From: an uncultured Pseudomonadales bacterium
GTDB taxonomy: Bacteria > Pseudomonadota > Gammaproteobacteria > Pseudomonadales > Balneatricaceae
Assembly (NCBI GenBank): GCA_943787595.1
Contig: CALSNA010000005.1
Span: 62,001-126,000 of the forward strand
Reading direction: 5' to 3'
Length of the DNA: 64,000 nt
Position numbers and translations under genes: made by a program. The notes under the pieces are model-generated. The model ran no database searches. It was not told the origin of the DNA and was given only the letters and a program-made list of their open reading frames with translations. Shown piece after piece: positions 38,032 through 47,922 of the stretch. Positions within the stretch are counted from its first letter, which is position 1; every line of letters starts with the position of its first letter.

Positions 38032-40644
38032 ATGAAAATTGCAGCGATACGTCAGGCATTCATAGATTACTTTGAACAGCATCATCATAAAGTTGTTCCT
38101 AGTAGCTCCTTAATTCCTGGTAATGATCTGACTCTTTTGTTTACTAATGCAGGCATGGTTCAGTTCAAGGACGTATTTCTGGGAGAGGATAAACGCAGTT
38201 ACTGTCGCGCCGTTTCCGTTCAGCGTTGTGTGCGAGCTGGTGGTAAGCACAACGATCTTGAGAATGTTGGTTATACTGCACGCCACCATACCTTCTTTGA
38301 AATGATGGGCAATTTCAGTTTTGGTGATTATTTCAAACACGATGCCATTCATTTTGCTTGGAAATTCTTAACCGCTGAGTTGGGTTTGCCTGCTAATAAA
38401 CTTTGGGTCACTGTACATCACTCAGATGCTGAAGCTGAAAAAATTTGGCTTGATGAGATTGGCATTGAGCCACAGCGCTTTTCCCGCCTGGATGAAGATA
38501 ATTTTTGGTCTATGGGTGATACTGGTCCATGCGGACCCTGTTCTGAAATATTTTATGATCATGGCCCTAACTTTTTTGGAGGACCTCCTGGCAGCCCTGA
38601 CGAAGATGGTGACCGTTATATTGAAATCTGGAACATGGTGTTTATGCAGTATAACCGCAGCACTGATGGTACTATGACGCCACTGCCCAAGCCATCAATT
38701 GACACCGGTATGGGGCTGGAGCGCATAGCGGCTGTCTTGCAGGGTGTACATAGCAACTATGAGATTGATTTATTTCAAAATCTAATATCTGCAACTGCAT
38801 CTATCGTAGGTATCCAGCAAGGCCATGATAAATCATTGCGAGTCATAGCTGACCATATTCGTTCAGTGGCCTTTCTTATTGTTGATGATGTAATACCTAC
38901 CAATGAAGGGCGTGGTTATGTTCTACGTCGCATTATACGCAGGGCCATTCGTCATGGTAAAAAGATGGGAGCCCAAGATGATTTCCTATCCCAACTGGTC
39001 GCGCCATTGGTAAAAGAAATGGGTGGAGCATATCCTGAATTAGTACAAAACCAGCAGTATGTTGAGCGGGTTATTTGTAAGGAAGAACAACAGTTTGCTA
39101 AAACCCTTGAGTTGGGCATGCGCATTATGGAACAAGACTTGCAAAAACTGGATGAACCTACGCTTGCGGGTGCTACCATTTTTAAACTCTACGATACTTA
39201 CGGCTTTCCAGTTGACCTCATTGATGATATTGCACGTGAGCGTGATCTGAAACTGGATATGGCAGGTTTTGAAGCAGCCATGCAACTACAGCGTACTCGT
39301 GCTCGTGCAGCCAGTAATTTTGCGGTTGATTATAGCCATCAATTACAGCTAGATAATGATACCCGTTTTGTCGGTTACCACGATCTAGAGTTTCAAAGTT
39401 CAGTTGTTGTCTTGCTAAAAGATGGTGAGTCAGTTGAACAGGCTAAAACAGGTGATCACCTCCACCTATTCCTTGATCAGACCAGTTTTTATGCTGAATC
39501 CGGTGGGCAAGTTGGCGATATTGGGAATATTAGTGGAACTGATGGTTATGTGCAAGTTAATAACACGACTAGGCAGGGTAACTACTTTATTCATCATGGT
39601 GTCGTCATGGACGGCCAGATACGTGTTGGAGAGGTAGTGCTAGGTAAAGTTGATGCTGGGCATCGTATGGCAGCAACTTTAAATCACTCTGCCACCCATC
39701 TGTTACATGCTGTCCTACGGCAGGTGCTTGGTGACTTTGTTGTGGTACAGAAAGGATCTCTTGTGAGTGCTGATCGACTGCGTTTTGACTTTTCCCATTG
39801 TTCAGCAGTTACTCCCCGGCAGTTAGAAAATATTGAATATCTGGTAAATGAACAGATCCGAGCCAACTCGACAGTGGACACATGCGTTATGAGCCTGGAA
39901 GAAGCTAAAGTATTGGGAGCAATGGCTCTATTTGGTGAAAAATATACAGAGCAAGTTCGGGTTGTTACTATGGGAACTGACGTAGCCAATAAATCTGTTT
40001 CAGTAGAACTATGTGGTGGTACTCATGTAAAGCGTAGCGGTGATATAGGGGCTTTTGTCATTGTTTCAGAAACAGGCATCTCTGCTGGTGTACGACGTAT
40101 TGAAGCACTGACTGGTTCTGCTGCCTTGAATTGGTTCACTGCTAATAATACTACTTTGATCCAATTGGCTACTATAATGAAGACAAGTCGTGATCAAGTA
40201 GTTGATAAGGTTAAAATTTTGATGAGTCATTCCCGAAAAATGGAGCGTGATTTAAAGCAACTGCAAGCTAAATTCTCAGTCGTCATCAGTAATAAACTGT
40301 CTGATCAGGTGATTGAGGTAAATGGCATAAAATTACTGGTTAGCCAGCTTCATAACGTAGATGTAAATAATCTACGTACGACTTTGGACCAGTTGAAGAA
40401 CAAGTTGGGTTCTGGTGTCGTGGTACTAGCTATTGCTGAAACTCATAAGGCCAAGCTAGTAGCTGGGGTGACCTCTGATCTGTGCCCTCGAATCAATGCA
40501 GGAGCACTGGTTCGTCATACTTCCGCTTTGATGGATGGCAAAGGAGGAGGGCGTCCTGAAATGGCTCAGGGAGGAGGGCAGGCTGCTAAATTGGAGCAGG
40601 CTTTAGCCAGTGTGCCTGATTGGCTATCTAGCCAACTGGTTTAG
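38032..40644 (+). CDS. alaS: Alanyl-tRNA synthetase
   Basis: An 870-residue AlaRS that charges tRNA-Ala and clears mischarged Ser and Gly. It starts MKIAAIRQAFIDYFEQHHH, with class II motif 1/2 sequence around FTNAGMVQFKDVFLG, CVRAGGKHNDLENVGYTARHHTFFEM cut by standard spacing, and GRGYVLRRIIRRA. The editing domain has the zinc-binding NHSATHLLHA and CGGTHV motifs. The carboxy-terminal DHHA1 domain ends with GGGRPEMAQGGG. Length and order before lysC are normal. Confidence 0.99.
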   Translation: MKIAAIRQAFIDYFEQHHHKVVPSSSLIPGNDLTLLFTNAGMVQFKDVFLGEDKRSYCRAVSVQRCVRAGGKHNDLENVGYTARHHTFFEMMGNFSFGDYFKHDAIHFAWKFLTAELGLPANKLWVTVHHSDAEAEKIWLDEIGIEPQRFSRLDEDNFWSMGDTGPCGPCSEIFYDHGPNFFGGPPGSPDEDGDRYIEIWNMVFMQYNRSTDGTMTPLPKPSIDTGMGLERIAAVLQGVHSNYEIDLFQNLISATASIVGIQQGHDKSLRVIADHIRSVAFLIVDDVIPTNEGRGYVLRRIIRRAIRHGKKMGAQDDFLSQLVAPLVKEMGGAYPELVQNQQYVERVICKEEQQFAKTLELGMRIMEQDLQKLDEPTLAGATIFKLYDTYGFPVDLIDDIARERDLKLDMAGFEAAMQLQRTRARAASNFAVDYSHQLQLDNDTRFVGYHDLEFQSSVVVLLKDGESVEQAKTGDHLHLFLDQTSFYAESGGQVGDIGNISGTDGYVQVNNTTRQGNYFIHHGVVMDGQIRVGEVVLGKVDAGHRMAATLNHSATHLLHAVLRQVLGDFVVVQKGSLVSADRLRFDFSHCSAVTPRQLENIEYLVNEQIRANSTVDTCVMSLEEAKVLGAMALFGEKYTEQVRVVTMGTDVANKSVSVELCGGTHVKRSGDIGAFVIVSETGISAGVRRIEALTGSAALNWFTANNTTLIQLATIMKTSRDQVVDKVKILMSHSRKMERDLKQLQAKFSVVISNKLSDQVIEVNGIKLLVSQLHNVDVNNLRTTLDQLKNKLGSGVVVLAIAETHKAKLVAGVTSDLCPRINAGALVRHTSALMDGKGGGRPEMAQGGGQAAKLEQALASVPDWLSSQLV

Positions 40645-40755
40645 TTATTTCAATGATCAAAATAATTGAGCGGATTATTTTGATTTAACAAAATATATTG
40701 TAGCGGGATCATTACTTAGGTCGATTCCCAGCATTAAGTAGGAAAAAGCAAGCAA

Positions 40756-41988
40756 ATGGGGTTATACGTACAAAAGTATGGCGGCACCTCCGTTGGATCG
40801 CTAGAGCGCATCCAATCTATCGCACACAAGATCACACAATATCGGCAACAAGGGCATGATATAGTGGTGGTAGTTTCTGCTATGAGTGGTGAGACGAATC
40901 GGTTGATGCAAATGGCTACTACTATCCAGAAATATCCAGACCCACGCGAAATGGATGTGTTGGTTGCCACGGGAGAGCAGGTTACTATCGCTTTACTCAG
41001 TATGGCTTTGAAAGAGCAGGGTTGTGAAGCTCGTTCTTATACGGGTAGCCAAGTCAAGATTTTGACTAATTCAGTTCATACTAAAGCACGTATAAAACAT
41101 ATTGATGTGAACTTGATACAGACAGATTTGTCTGCGGGACGGGTCGTTATTGTCGCTGGCTTTCAAGGAGTGGATGAAACTGGCAATATCACTACCTTGG
41201 GCCGAGGTGGTTCAGATACCACAGGTGTAGCCCTGGCTGCGGCGCTGAAGGCTGATGAATGCCAGATTTATACTGATGTAAATGGTGTTTATACCACTGA
41301 CCCACGTGTCGTTGAAAGTGCCCGACTCCTGCAAACCATTACTTTTGAAGAAATGCTGGAGATGGCGAGTTTGGGTTCTAAGGTGCTGCAGATTCGTGCA
41401 GTTGAATTTGCCGGCAAATACAAGGTGCCTTTACGTGTTTCACACAGTTTTGAAGAAGGTCTGGGCACTTTAATTACTATTGAGAATCAAGAAATCATGG
41501 AACAACCTGTCATTTCATCCATAGCTTTTAATCGAGATGAAGCTAAATTAACTATAATTGGGGTGCCTGATATTCCCGGCATTGCTTCTAAGATTCTTTC
41601 CCCGATTAGTGATGCTAATATTGAAGTTGATATGATCCTACAGAATATCAGTGCTGAGGGAATGACTGATTTTACCTTTACTGTGCATCGTAATGACTTC
41701 GAACATGCCAAAAATATTCTGCAGCAAATAGCCAGGCAACTGAATGCTACTGATATTCAAGGAAGCAAAAATATTGCCAAGGTCTCAATTATTGGGGTTG
41801 GTATGCGCTCTCATGCTGGTATTGCCAGCACTATGTTTACTGCTTTGGCAGATGAATCCATAAATATACAGATGATTTCTACTTCTGAAATTAAGGTTTC
41901 AGTGGTGATAGCTGAAAAATATCTTGAATTGGCTGTCAGGACGCTACATTCAGTATTTAATCTAGATCAATGTCAATCAGTTGAATAA
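40756..41988 (+). CDS. lysC: Aspartokinase
   Basis: A 410-residue aspartate kinase that makes beta-aspartyl phosphate, the first step to lysine, threonine, methionine and diaminopimelate for peptidoglycan. Seen: KYGGTSVGSLERI at the amino terminus, VSAMSGETNRL, GRGGSDTTGVALAAAL, and two ACT domains after residue 260 (LTIIGVPDIPGIASKI and VSIIGVGMRSHAGIAS) for feedback control. Start ATG with TAGGAAAAAG upstream. As in relatives, it lies between alaS and csrA. Confidence 0.97.
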   Translation: MGLYVQKYGGTSVGSLERIQSIAHKITQYRQQGHDIVVVVSAMSGETNRLMQMATTIQKYPDPREMDVLVATGEQVTIALLSMALKEQGCEARSYTGSQVKILTNSVHTKARIKHIDVNLIQTDLSAGRVVIVAGFQGVDETGNITTLGRGGSDTTGVALAAALKADECQIYTDVNGVYTTDPRVVESARLLQTITFEEMLEMASLGSKVLQIRAVEFAGKYKVPLRVSHSFEEGLGTLITIENQEIMEQPVISSIAFNRDEAKLTIIGVPDIPGIASKILSPISDANIEVDMILQNISAEGMTDFTFTVHRNDFEHAKNILQQIARQLNATDIQGSKNIAKVSIIGVGMRSHAGIASTMFTALADESINIQMISTSEIKVSVVIAEKYLELAVRTLHSVFNLDQCQSVE

Positions 41989-42071
41989 TAAACTAGAAGT
42001 GTAATATGATGGCTTTTCCGTTTTTGCCACGGCGTTGAAAATTAGCCAGCATAACAGGAATATATTGCTGA

Positions 42072-42121
42072 TTACGGAAAGATAATAATGTAATTATCGT
42101 TATATTATTATCTTTCCGTAA
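42072..42121. promoter_or_regulatory. Perfect 18-bp inverted repeat directly before csrA
   Basis: TTACGGAAAGATAATAAT (42072-42089) is matched exactly by ATTATTATCTTTCCGTAA (42104-42121), with a 14-base loop, ending 20 bases before the csrA ATG. It may terminate lysC transcripts, shape the csrA leader, or be a small inserted repeat. No U-run follows, so a simple terminator is less likely. Confidence 0.7.
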
Positions 42122-42141
42122 ACTATAACAAGGAGAATTAT

Positions 42142-42333
42142 ATGCTTATCTTGACTCGCCGTGTTGGGGAAACTCTTGTGGTTGGTGACAATGTCACAGT
42201 AACCGTTCTAGGTGTCAAGGGAAACCAAGTGAGAATCGGTGTTAATGCACCGCGTGATGTCTCTGTGCATCGAGAAGAAATCTATCAGCGTATACGGAAA
42301 GAAAAAGATAATAGTATGGCTACTGATAAGTAG
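42142..42333 (+). CDS. csrA: CsrA/RsmA carbon storage regulator
   Basis: A 63-residue RNA-binding protein that dimerises and binds GGA motifs near ribosome sites to repress or stabilise mRNAs. It begins [16 protein letters not shown] and has [19 protein letters not shown], both nearly invariant. The ribosome site AAGGAG is 6-7 bases before ATG and includes a GGA, allowing autoregulation. A strong hairpin lies directly upstream. It precedes tRNA-Ser in related genomes; here an extra gene has come between. Confidence 0.99.
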   Translation: MLILTRRVGETLVVGDNVTVTVLGVKGNQVRIGVNAPRDVSVHREEIYQRIRKEKDNSMATDK

Positions 42334-42334
42334 C

Positions 42335-42357
42335 ATTAGCAAATGGCTAATATTTTC
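42335..42357 (+). terminator. Possible terminator of csrA
   Basis: ATTAGC, a 5-base loop and GCTAAT followed by ATTTTC, directly after the csrA stop. The stem is short and AT-rich. Confidence 0.4.
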
Positions 42358-42772
42358 TAGCAATAATTAAAGTACTGGCAACCTAACCTGTTGTTGCCGA
42401 TAATTATCTCTTAAACTAAACTCAGATGCCGATTCTCACGGCTGTCAGAACCAATTAATGGTTCATCGCCATAATTTAACTTTCATACATAGTTTGATCA
42501 CTATTAATTGGATTACCAGCTAATGGTTAACCATTTTTTGTATGTCTTATATGAAAGGATTGTCGTCAATAACGTAGCAACCGCTGCAAAATGATTGCTT
42601 TATTGATTGTTAACTTCGGTTAGAACAGACTCGTGGGTTATAGATAGCCTCATTGTCTACTGGCGTATTTTATTGTTAATTATATCAAGATCTTAGTTAT
42701 AGCTGCTGCCTTAATTCTAAATGCTTATCCTTTACTTAATATTCCCACTAATTCCTCAGTTAGTTAAACCAT
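42358..42772. other. Spacer between csrA and the propeller-like gene
   Basis: About 0.4 kb without a gene. It should hold the promoter of the following gene. I see nothing else in it. Confidence 0.5.
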
Positions 42773-44326
42773 GTGCTGAAAACTCGATATTTCGAGGTAG
42801 TACCAATGATTAAATTGATCACTTTAGACTACCAGAGACAAGATATTGCCAATAGGCATGTTCAAATAATATTTACAGCAATTTCTGTAATATGTGCCTT
42901 TATTCTTTCGCTCAATATGGCTTTTGCCAACGTTGGTGTGAGTCAACATGCGCCAAAAATAGCTTTTTACATTGGCTTGACTGAGTACTGCTGTGGCGTA
43001 GATCCTCACCCTGTCCACGGCATTAAAACTGCTGATGGTGGTTATGCGTTGGTTGGGAAGCCTACAGATCCTAATGGTAACTCAGATGGTTTCCTGCTCA
43101 AGTTGAATCAAAAAGACTGGCTAGGTTACGTTATGTTGTCTGACGATCAGTTTTCTGAAGCGGGTTGGTCTCAGATGATTGGAACCACTCGACACCTAGA
43201 TGCCCTGAATAGTGTAGCTGCTAATGATTCGGCAATCTTTGCCGGTGGCTTCATACATGTGCGTAATGGTACCGTTGATCGTTATCTGGCAAAATACGAT
43301 ATGTCAATAGGTACAAAAATCTGGGAAGCCACGTTTGCTGATCCAATACGCCAACGTGATGGAGCCATTGAAAACATCCTGCTTACTCGATCAGAGGGGC
43401 TTATTGTGACCGGTGTGATCAACGCTCATTCTGGCACTTTTGAAGGCTTCAAGTCATATGGAAATCCTCAGGATGGTCAGGCTTATGTATCTTACTTTTC
43501 AGCCGATCAACTTGATTCAGCAAGTGCTCCGGATGCACCTGTTTGGCTTACCTTGTTACCTGAAAGTGTTTCAGGCAAGGGAATTCGAGAAGTAAGTGAT
43601 AATATTGGTGGCTACATCGTTGCTACAGTCTCTATCAATGAAGGTCCTGCCAGGGCCATACGAATCTGTGCAAATGGCCACATTCTGTGGTCAGAAATTT
43701 ATCCAATTCATGGTGAAGTAACTGATATTGCAGCATTAGAGATGGGAGGGAAAACGACGGGGTTTGCCATGGTAGGCCACCATAACGGTGACCAAGGCGG
43801 TATTGATGGGAGTATCACTTATCTAGATTTAGAAGGCAATGCCAGTCACCATATAACAGTTGGTAATCCTGTTGGCCAGTTTAGTGGGCTTGGAGCAGGC
43901 CATCCGCAACTGATCTTTGATGAGTGCTGGGGTATTCAAGGGACTGACGATGGAGGTGTAATTATTGCCTGTGGGACAGGAATTGAAGGCTGTGATGAAT
44001 GGAGTTTTGGCACGGCCATTCGCCACACATTTAATAATGATCTCCGGACAACCTAGCGGGATTTTATTGTCAAATTTAATGCCTCTGGAGAGCAAGTCTG
44101 GCATCGGGTTGATTCATTCATAGAAACAGAAGATGACATGGAAGTAATGGACGCCGCCTCTGAATATGTTGTATTAACAGATGATGAGGCAGTGATTTCT
44201 ATTGTTGATCAAAGCTTTGGTATTGGAATTTTAGTTCTCAAACCGGAAAAAACCGACCATGAACCGGTTGATGTCAATGCCAGTGATAAGATGCTTACTG
44301 AGTTTGGAATTGAAGGTGCTCAGTAA
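42773..44326 (+). pseudogene. Secreted propeller-like protein interrupted by an in-frame TAG
   Basis: The frame from GTG 42773 (or better ATG 42806) runs to TAG at 44054-44056 and continues in the same frame to 44326, about 517 codons with one stop. After the stop it reads RDFIVKFNASGEQVW, natural continuation of the repeats, so TGG (Trp) to TAG is the likely mutation. A signal or membrane segment (IIFTAISVICAFILSLNMAFA) begins the protein. Repeats with DGGYALVGKP, SDGFLLKLNQ, DDGGVIIACGTG and DFIVKFNASG resemble beta-propeller blades of exported proteins. It has a Cys pair (EYCCGVDPHP). Function unknown. It sits between csrA and tRNA-Ser, an insertion relative to the usual order. Confidence 0.7.
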
Positions 44327-44465
44327 AAAAACAGGCGCTAATGTTGGCGAAAAATTTTGAGCAGCCATAGCTTGATTAAGCAAATATAGATATCTGGTTA
44401 AAGTAAATTTGTGCATTATAATACTTTTATTTTCTAAAATGTTAGGTTAGTATACGTCCTCCTTT

Positions 44466-44557
<92 letters not shown>

Positions 44558-44562
44558 AATGT

Positions 44563-44639
44563 GCGCCCGTAGCTCAGCTGGATAGAGTACTCGGCTACGA
44601 ACCGAGCGGTCGGGAGTTCGAATCTCTCCGGGCGCGCCA
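44563..44639 (+). tRNA. tRNA-Arg (anticodon ACG)
   Basis: 77 bases with encoded CCA, 7 bases after tRNA-Ser. GCGCCCG pairs with CGGGCGC, the anticodon stem CTCGG/CCGAG encloses CTACGAA (anticodon ACG, read as ICG), and the T arm has GTTCGAATC. The Ser-Arg pair after csrA is conserved in related gammaproteobacteria. Confidence 0.98.
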
Positions 44640-44984
44640 TTTTTACAAGCCACGTAACAACTAAAGACAGTCGCCATTTAACGTTTACTTCAAAATCTGG
44701 CATATGGTTTTCAACCTGCTGCGCACCCATATAATACACCCATTATGATGGTCTCCTCAAAGTAACATTGTCGAAGAGACTTGAACTTCTGACTGAAGTC
44801 TTTGGAAGAAAAAATTCCTGACTAAAATAAATGTATTCAGTATTAGGCCTAAAATAATTTAGCTGGGAAGCTGATCCTTTATAAAATCAATGGATTAGAT
44901 CAGGTTTGATCCAAAGGTTTAGCGCCTACTCGCAATAGATACGGTAGGCATGTTTGTGATTCCACTCAAAGCCCTTTACGTTAC

Positions 44985-45190
44985 ACAAGTAGCCTAGGCA
45001 TAAACTCAAGTTCCAGTCGCTTTTGGCTATCTAAGTGTTCTCACTGAACTGCTTCGCCTTATATACCACCGTATCCAGGTTGGCACTTATAAAAAGTTGC
45101 GGAACTTATGCTGTGCTCTGGCCACAGCTCAGGTAAAGGTGCACTCGCTTCAGCTGGTTTAAGGATAAATATCCTTTGGTTTCGATTAAA
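44985..45190 (-). pseudogene. IS3-type OrfA transposase fragment
   Basis: The minus strand reads AEASAPLPELWPEHSISSA then TFYKCQPGYGG, matching the OrfA helix-turn-helix of IS3-family elements (PELCREHGISSATFYKWRAKYGG). Two stops follow before DSQKRLELEFM. It is a short dead fragment 350 bases after the tRNA pair. Confidence 0.6.
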
Positions 45191-45737
45191 TCTTGGAGGA
45201 ATCACCATACCTCTTTGAATAATGCATCAATGTTTAAAACATTTTATTCTTTGCAGTTTATGCTTTATATATCCTCAATGGATTATTTTCTAGTTAAAAT
45301 AACACCAAACTGCTCTTAATGGTCCTGAATTTTATCAATGAATCAAATTTTAAATAATGAATCACATATACTATGATTTGAAAATTAAATTGGATAGACT
45401 AGGGATTAAGCGGGCCATAAAAAAATCAGGACTGGGATCATAGAACCGATTTCACTTCAGGGCAGTGCAGAACTACAAACATACCTGATATGTGTATTGT
45501 ATCGACTGCTTAAGCCAAATTGGCGAGCAGAGGGGATTTTTTTCAGGGTACGATATTACTATCTAAGGTAGCCTGTTATGATCAACCGGGAGTACAAGTG
45601 ATTCACTTAGTTATAGCGTGGTTTCAGGCTGTTTAATGTGCTGCATTATAGTATGGCTGAGAGGGGCTTAGGTATTAAAACTGGCACCGCATTGTCAGTA
45701 CGGCCACACTTAAGCTATCGTATTATTAATACCTAAA
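45191..45737. other. Spacer without recognisable gene
   Basis: About 0.55 kb downstream of hpt on its strand. I see no gene or strong hairpin. Confidence 0.5.
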
Positions 45738-46289
45738 TTAAAGGCCTTTCACTGCATAAATGCCATCTATGTTACGGAAATAACCTTTGTAGTCCATACC
45801 AAAACCATATAAAAATCGATCCTCTACATCAAGGCCAATGAAGTCGGGTTGGTAAGCTACCTTGCGGTCATGCAATTTATTCAGTAAGACCGCTGAATAG
45901 ACTCTTTTACAACTTGAGTCTTGCAAATAATTGCAGATTGCTTCCAGGGTATAGCCTTCATCAAAGATATCATCTACTACCAATATGGTACGGTCGGACA
46001 AATCCTGGGTTGGCTGCGCATGCCAGGATAGATGTGTTCCTATGGTTTGTTTGCCGTATCGAGTGGCATGCAGGTAATCAATTTCCAATGGAAACTGTAG
46101 GTGCAGCAGTAGCTGCGCCATGGGAATCATGCCACCGTTGAGTACACAGATTACTATAGGTACTTCAGTTGATATTTGATTGCTTATGGCTTTAGCCATG
46201 AGCTTAATAGCTGATTTGAGCTGCTCTCCAGTAACCAGACAATTAGCTTCATCATGTACTTTAAGTGCTTCGCTATAAGTAATGTTCAT
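45738..46289 (-). CDS. hpt: Hypoxanthine-guanine phosphoribosyltransferase
   Basis: A 183-residue purine salvage enzyme that adds phosphoribose to hypoxanthine or guanine. The PRPP-binding motif is ILVVDDIFDEGYTL and the early VPIVICVLNGGMIPMA and EIDYLHATRYG segments are family features. ATG at 46289 is preferred to the TTG at 46292. It stands alone between IS remnants. In this organism purine salvage and ureide breakdown would both draw on host or internal purines. Confidence 0.93.
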   Translation of the reverse strand: MNITYSEALKVHDEANCLVTGEQLKSAIKLMAKAISNQISTEVPIVICVLNGGMIPMAQLLLHLQFPLEIDYLHATRYGKQTIGTHLSWHAQPTQDLSDRTILVVDDIFDEGYTLEAICNYLQDSSCKRVYSAVLLNKLHDRKVAYQPDFIGLDVEDRFLYGFGMDYKGYFRNIDGIYAVKGL

Positions 46290-46753
46290 CAAATGTTCCA
46301 GATTTCAATTAACTAATCATATTTTAGTAGCTGTATTAATTTCCAGCTAAGGCAGTGTTTAAAAAATGCATTAAGCAATGCATTTTTGGCCAGGTATTTA
46401 CTATGACTGGCAAAGACCATAGCTTTGCTTTGATATAGCTATCCCAGCTAAGTGATAATTACTTTAAACTTAGACAGCTATGGTACATTCAACCAAGCCT
46501 TAAATAAACTAAAAAGGGATGCTTTGCCAAACAAATGTGAGGTAATATTTATTCATAACCCAACATAATATGATCTGTCTTGCTCAGTTTTAATGAGTAG
46601 TATAAATATCAATAACACCAATTAAAGCACTCAACTGAACTATGAGGATGATATGAGTCCCGGCAAGTATACTAAGTGGGACTGTAACTCACCTGAAAAA
46701 TCGGATCAGTTATCAATAGAAAACTCCACTAAACTAAATAAAAGGAGTTTTTT
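46290..46753. other. Spacer before IS3-type remnant
   Basis: Upstream region of hpt and the left flank of the IS3-type remnant. No gene is seen. I could not find the matching inverted end of the element. Confidence 0.5.
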
Positions 46754-47850
46754 ATGAAAAAATCACGTTACAGCCATAGACAGATATTGGTGATATTGAA
46801 ATCAAATAAGAGGTGTTGTTTTACCAGAGCTGTGCCAGAGTTAGATAATAGCATGAGTTCTGCGCAGTTTTAAAAATAGCGATCCAACCTGGTGGTATCA
46901 ATGCATTGATGATCAAACATTTCAAGGAACTAGAAGGTGAGGATTTTCGATTTAAGGTTTGATGCCAGTGAAAGTAATTATTACGATCAGCAGGCCCGGC
47001 TGGCCACAGACAATGTTGACATAAAAAATTGGTTGCGTGCGCTTAAAGACAGTCAATAAGTGCTGCAGCTTGTATCACTCTTATTTGCTTAACGCCAAAG
47101 GTTTTTTAAGGAACCACAAGCACATTTATCGTCTTTACAGAAAGCTTTAATTAAACCTCAGAATTTAACCAAAAAAGCGGATTAACCGGGATAATCCAGA
47201 GGTGCTGAGGTTCCTGCGGTCATTAATCAAGCGTGGCCAATGGATTTGATGAGTGATTTGTTAGCCGATGCTAATTGCTACGCACTTCTAATGTGCTGCA
47301 AGATTACAACTGTGCAGGGTTGTATATTGGGCTTGTCCAGTCTGTGCTCAGTGTCCGAGTGATCCAAATCTTGAAGTAAATTATTGAGTGTGTGGTAAGC
47401 CATATGTCATTATGACTCGATAATAGGCCAGAATATATGTTCCTGTTACTGATTTATTGGGTGAATGATAGACAAATCACCCGGCTGTATATCAAGCTGC
47501 GAAAGCCGATCTAAAGTGCTTATATCAAATAATTTAACCGCATGACACGTCATGTTGGAGTTATCCCGAACAGATACGGTTAGACAATGGCTAGAAATTC
47601 ATATCGTCTAACTGTGCACAATGGGTCAAAATAACGCCACATACATATTGATTACATTGAGCTTGGCAGCCTTGATCGGAATGGTTACAGTGAACGGTTC
47701 AACCACTCTTGCCAGGAAGATATTTTAGACTTGCTCTTATTTAACAAACCGTATGGAGCCAGGTAGAAAACCGATTGTTGGCTACAACGTTATCACTACG
47801 AACGACCACATAAAAGTTTAAATAGTATGGCATTCATTTTGTACTCTAAT
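46754..47850 (+). pseudogene. IS3-family (OrfA-OrfB) insertion sequence, heavily degraded
   Basis: OrfA begins MKKSRYSHRQILVILK after AAAGGAG, the normal start of such elements, and continues in pieces (SMSSAQF). OrfB pieces follow in different frames: SESNYYDQQARLATDNVDIK, INQAWPMDLMSDLLAD (the first Asp of the DDE core), VPVTDLLGE, and finally SERFNHSC and YHYERPHKSLNSM, the usual tail of the integrase core. Many stops and shifts separate these. It is the clearest complete-length dead element in the window. Confidence 0.8.
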
Positions 47851-47922
47851 GCTGCATAATCATGCTATATTTTGTCTATTTTGAGTTTGGGATGGTTATA
47901 ATGGTAGTTCCTTTTTTACAGG

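Noticed and set aside
44054-44056. TAG inside a gene together with an MttB-family gene might suggest pyrrolysine coding.
   Set aside because: The MttB-like gene has no internal TAG and resembles the non-pyrrolysine branch. No pyl genes are seen, and the sequence at the TAG is better explained by a Trp codon change.
44640-44985. Possible phage integration site next to tRNA-Arg.
   Set aside because: No repeat of the tRNA end and no integrase motif was found downstream.
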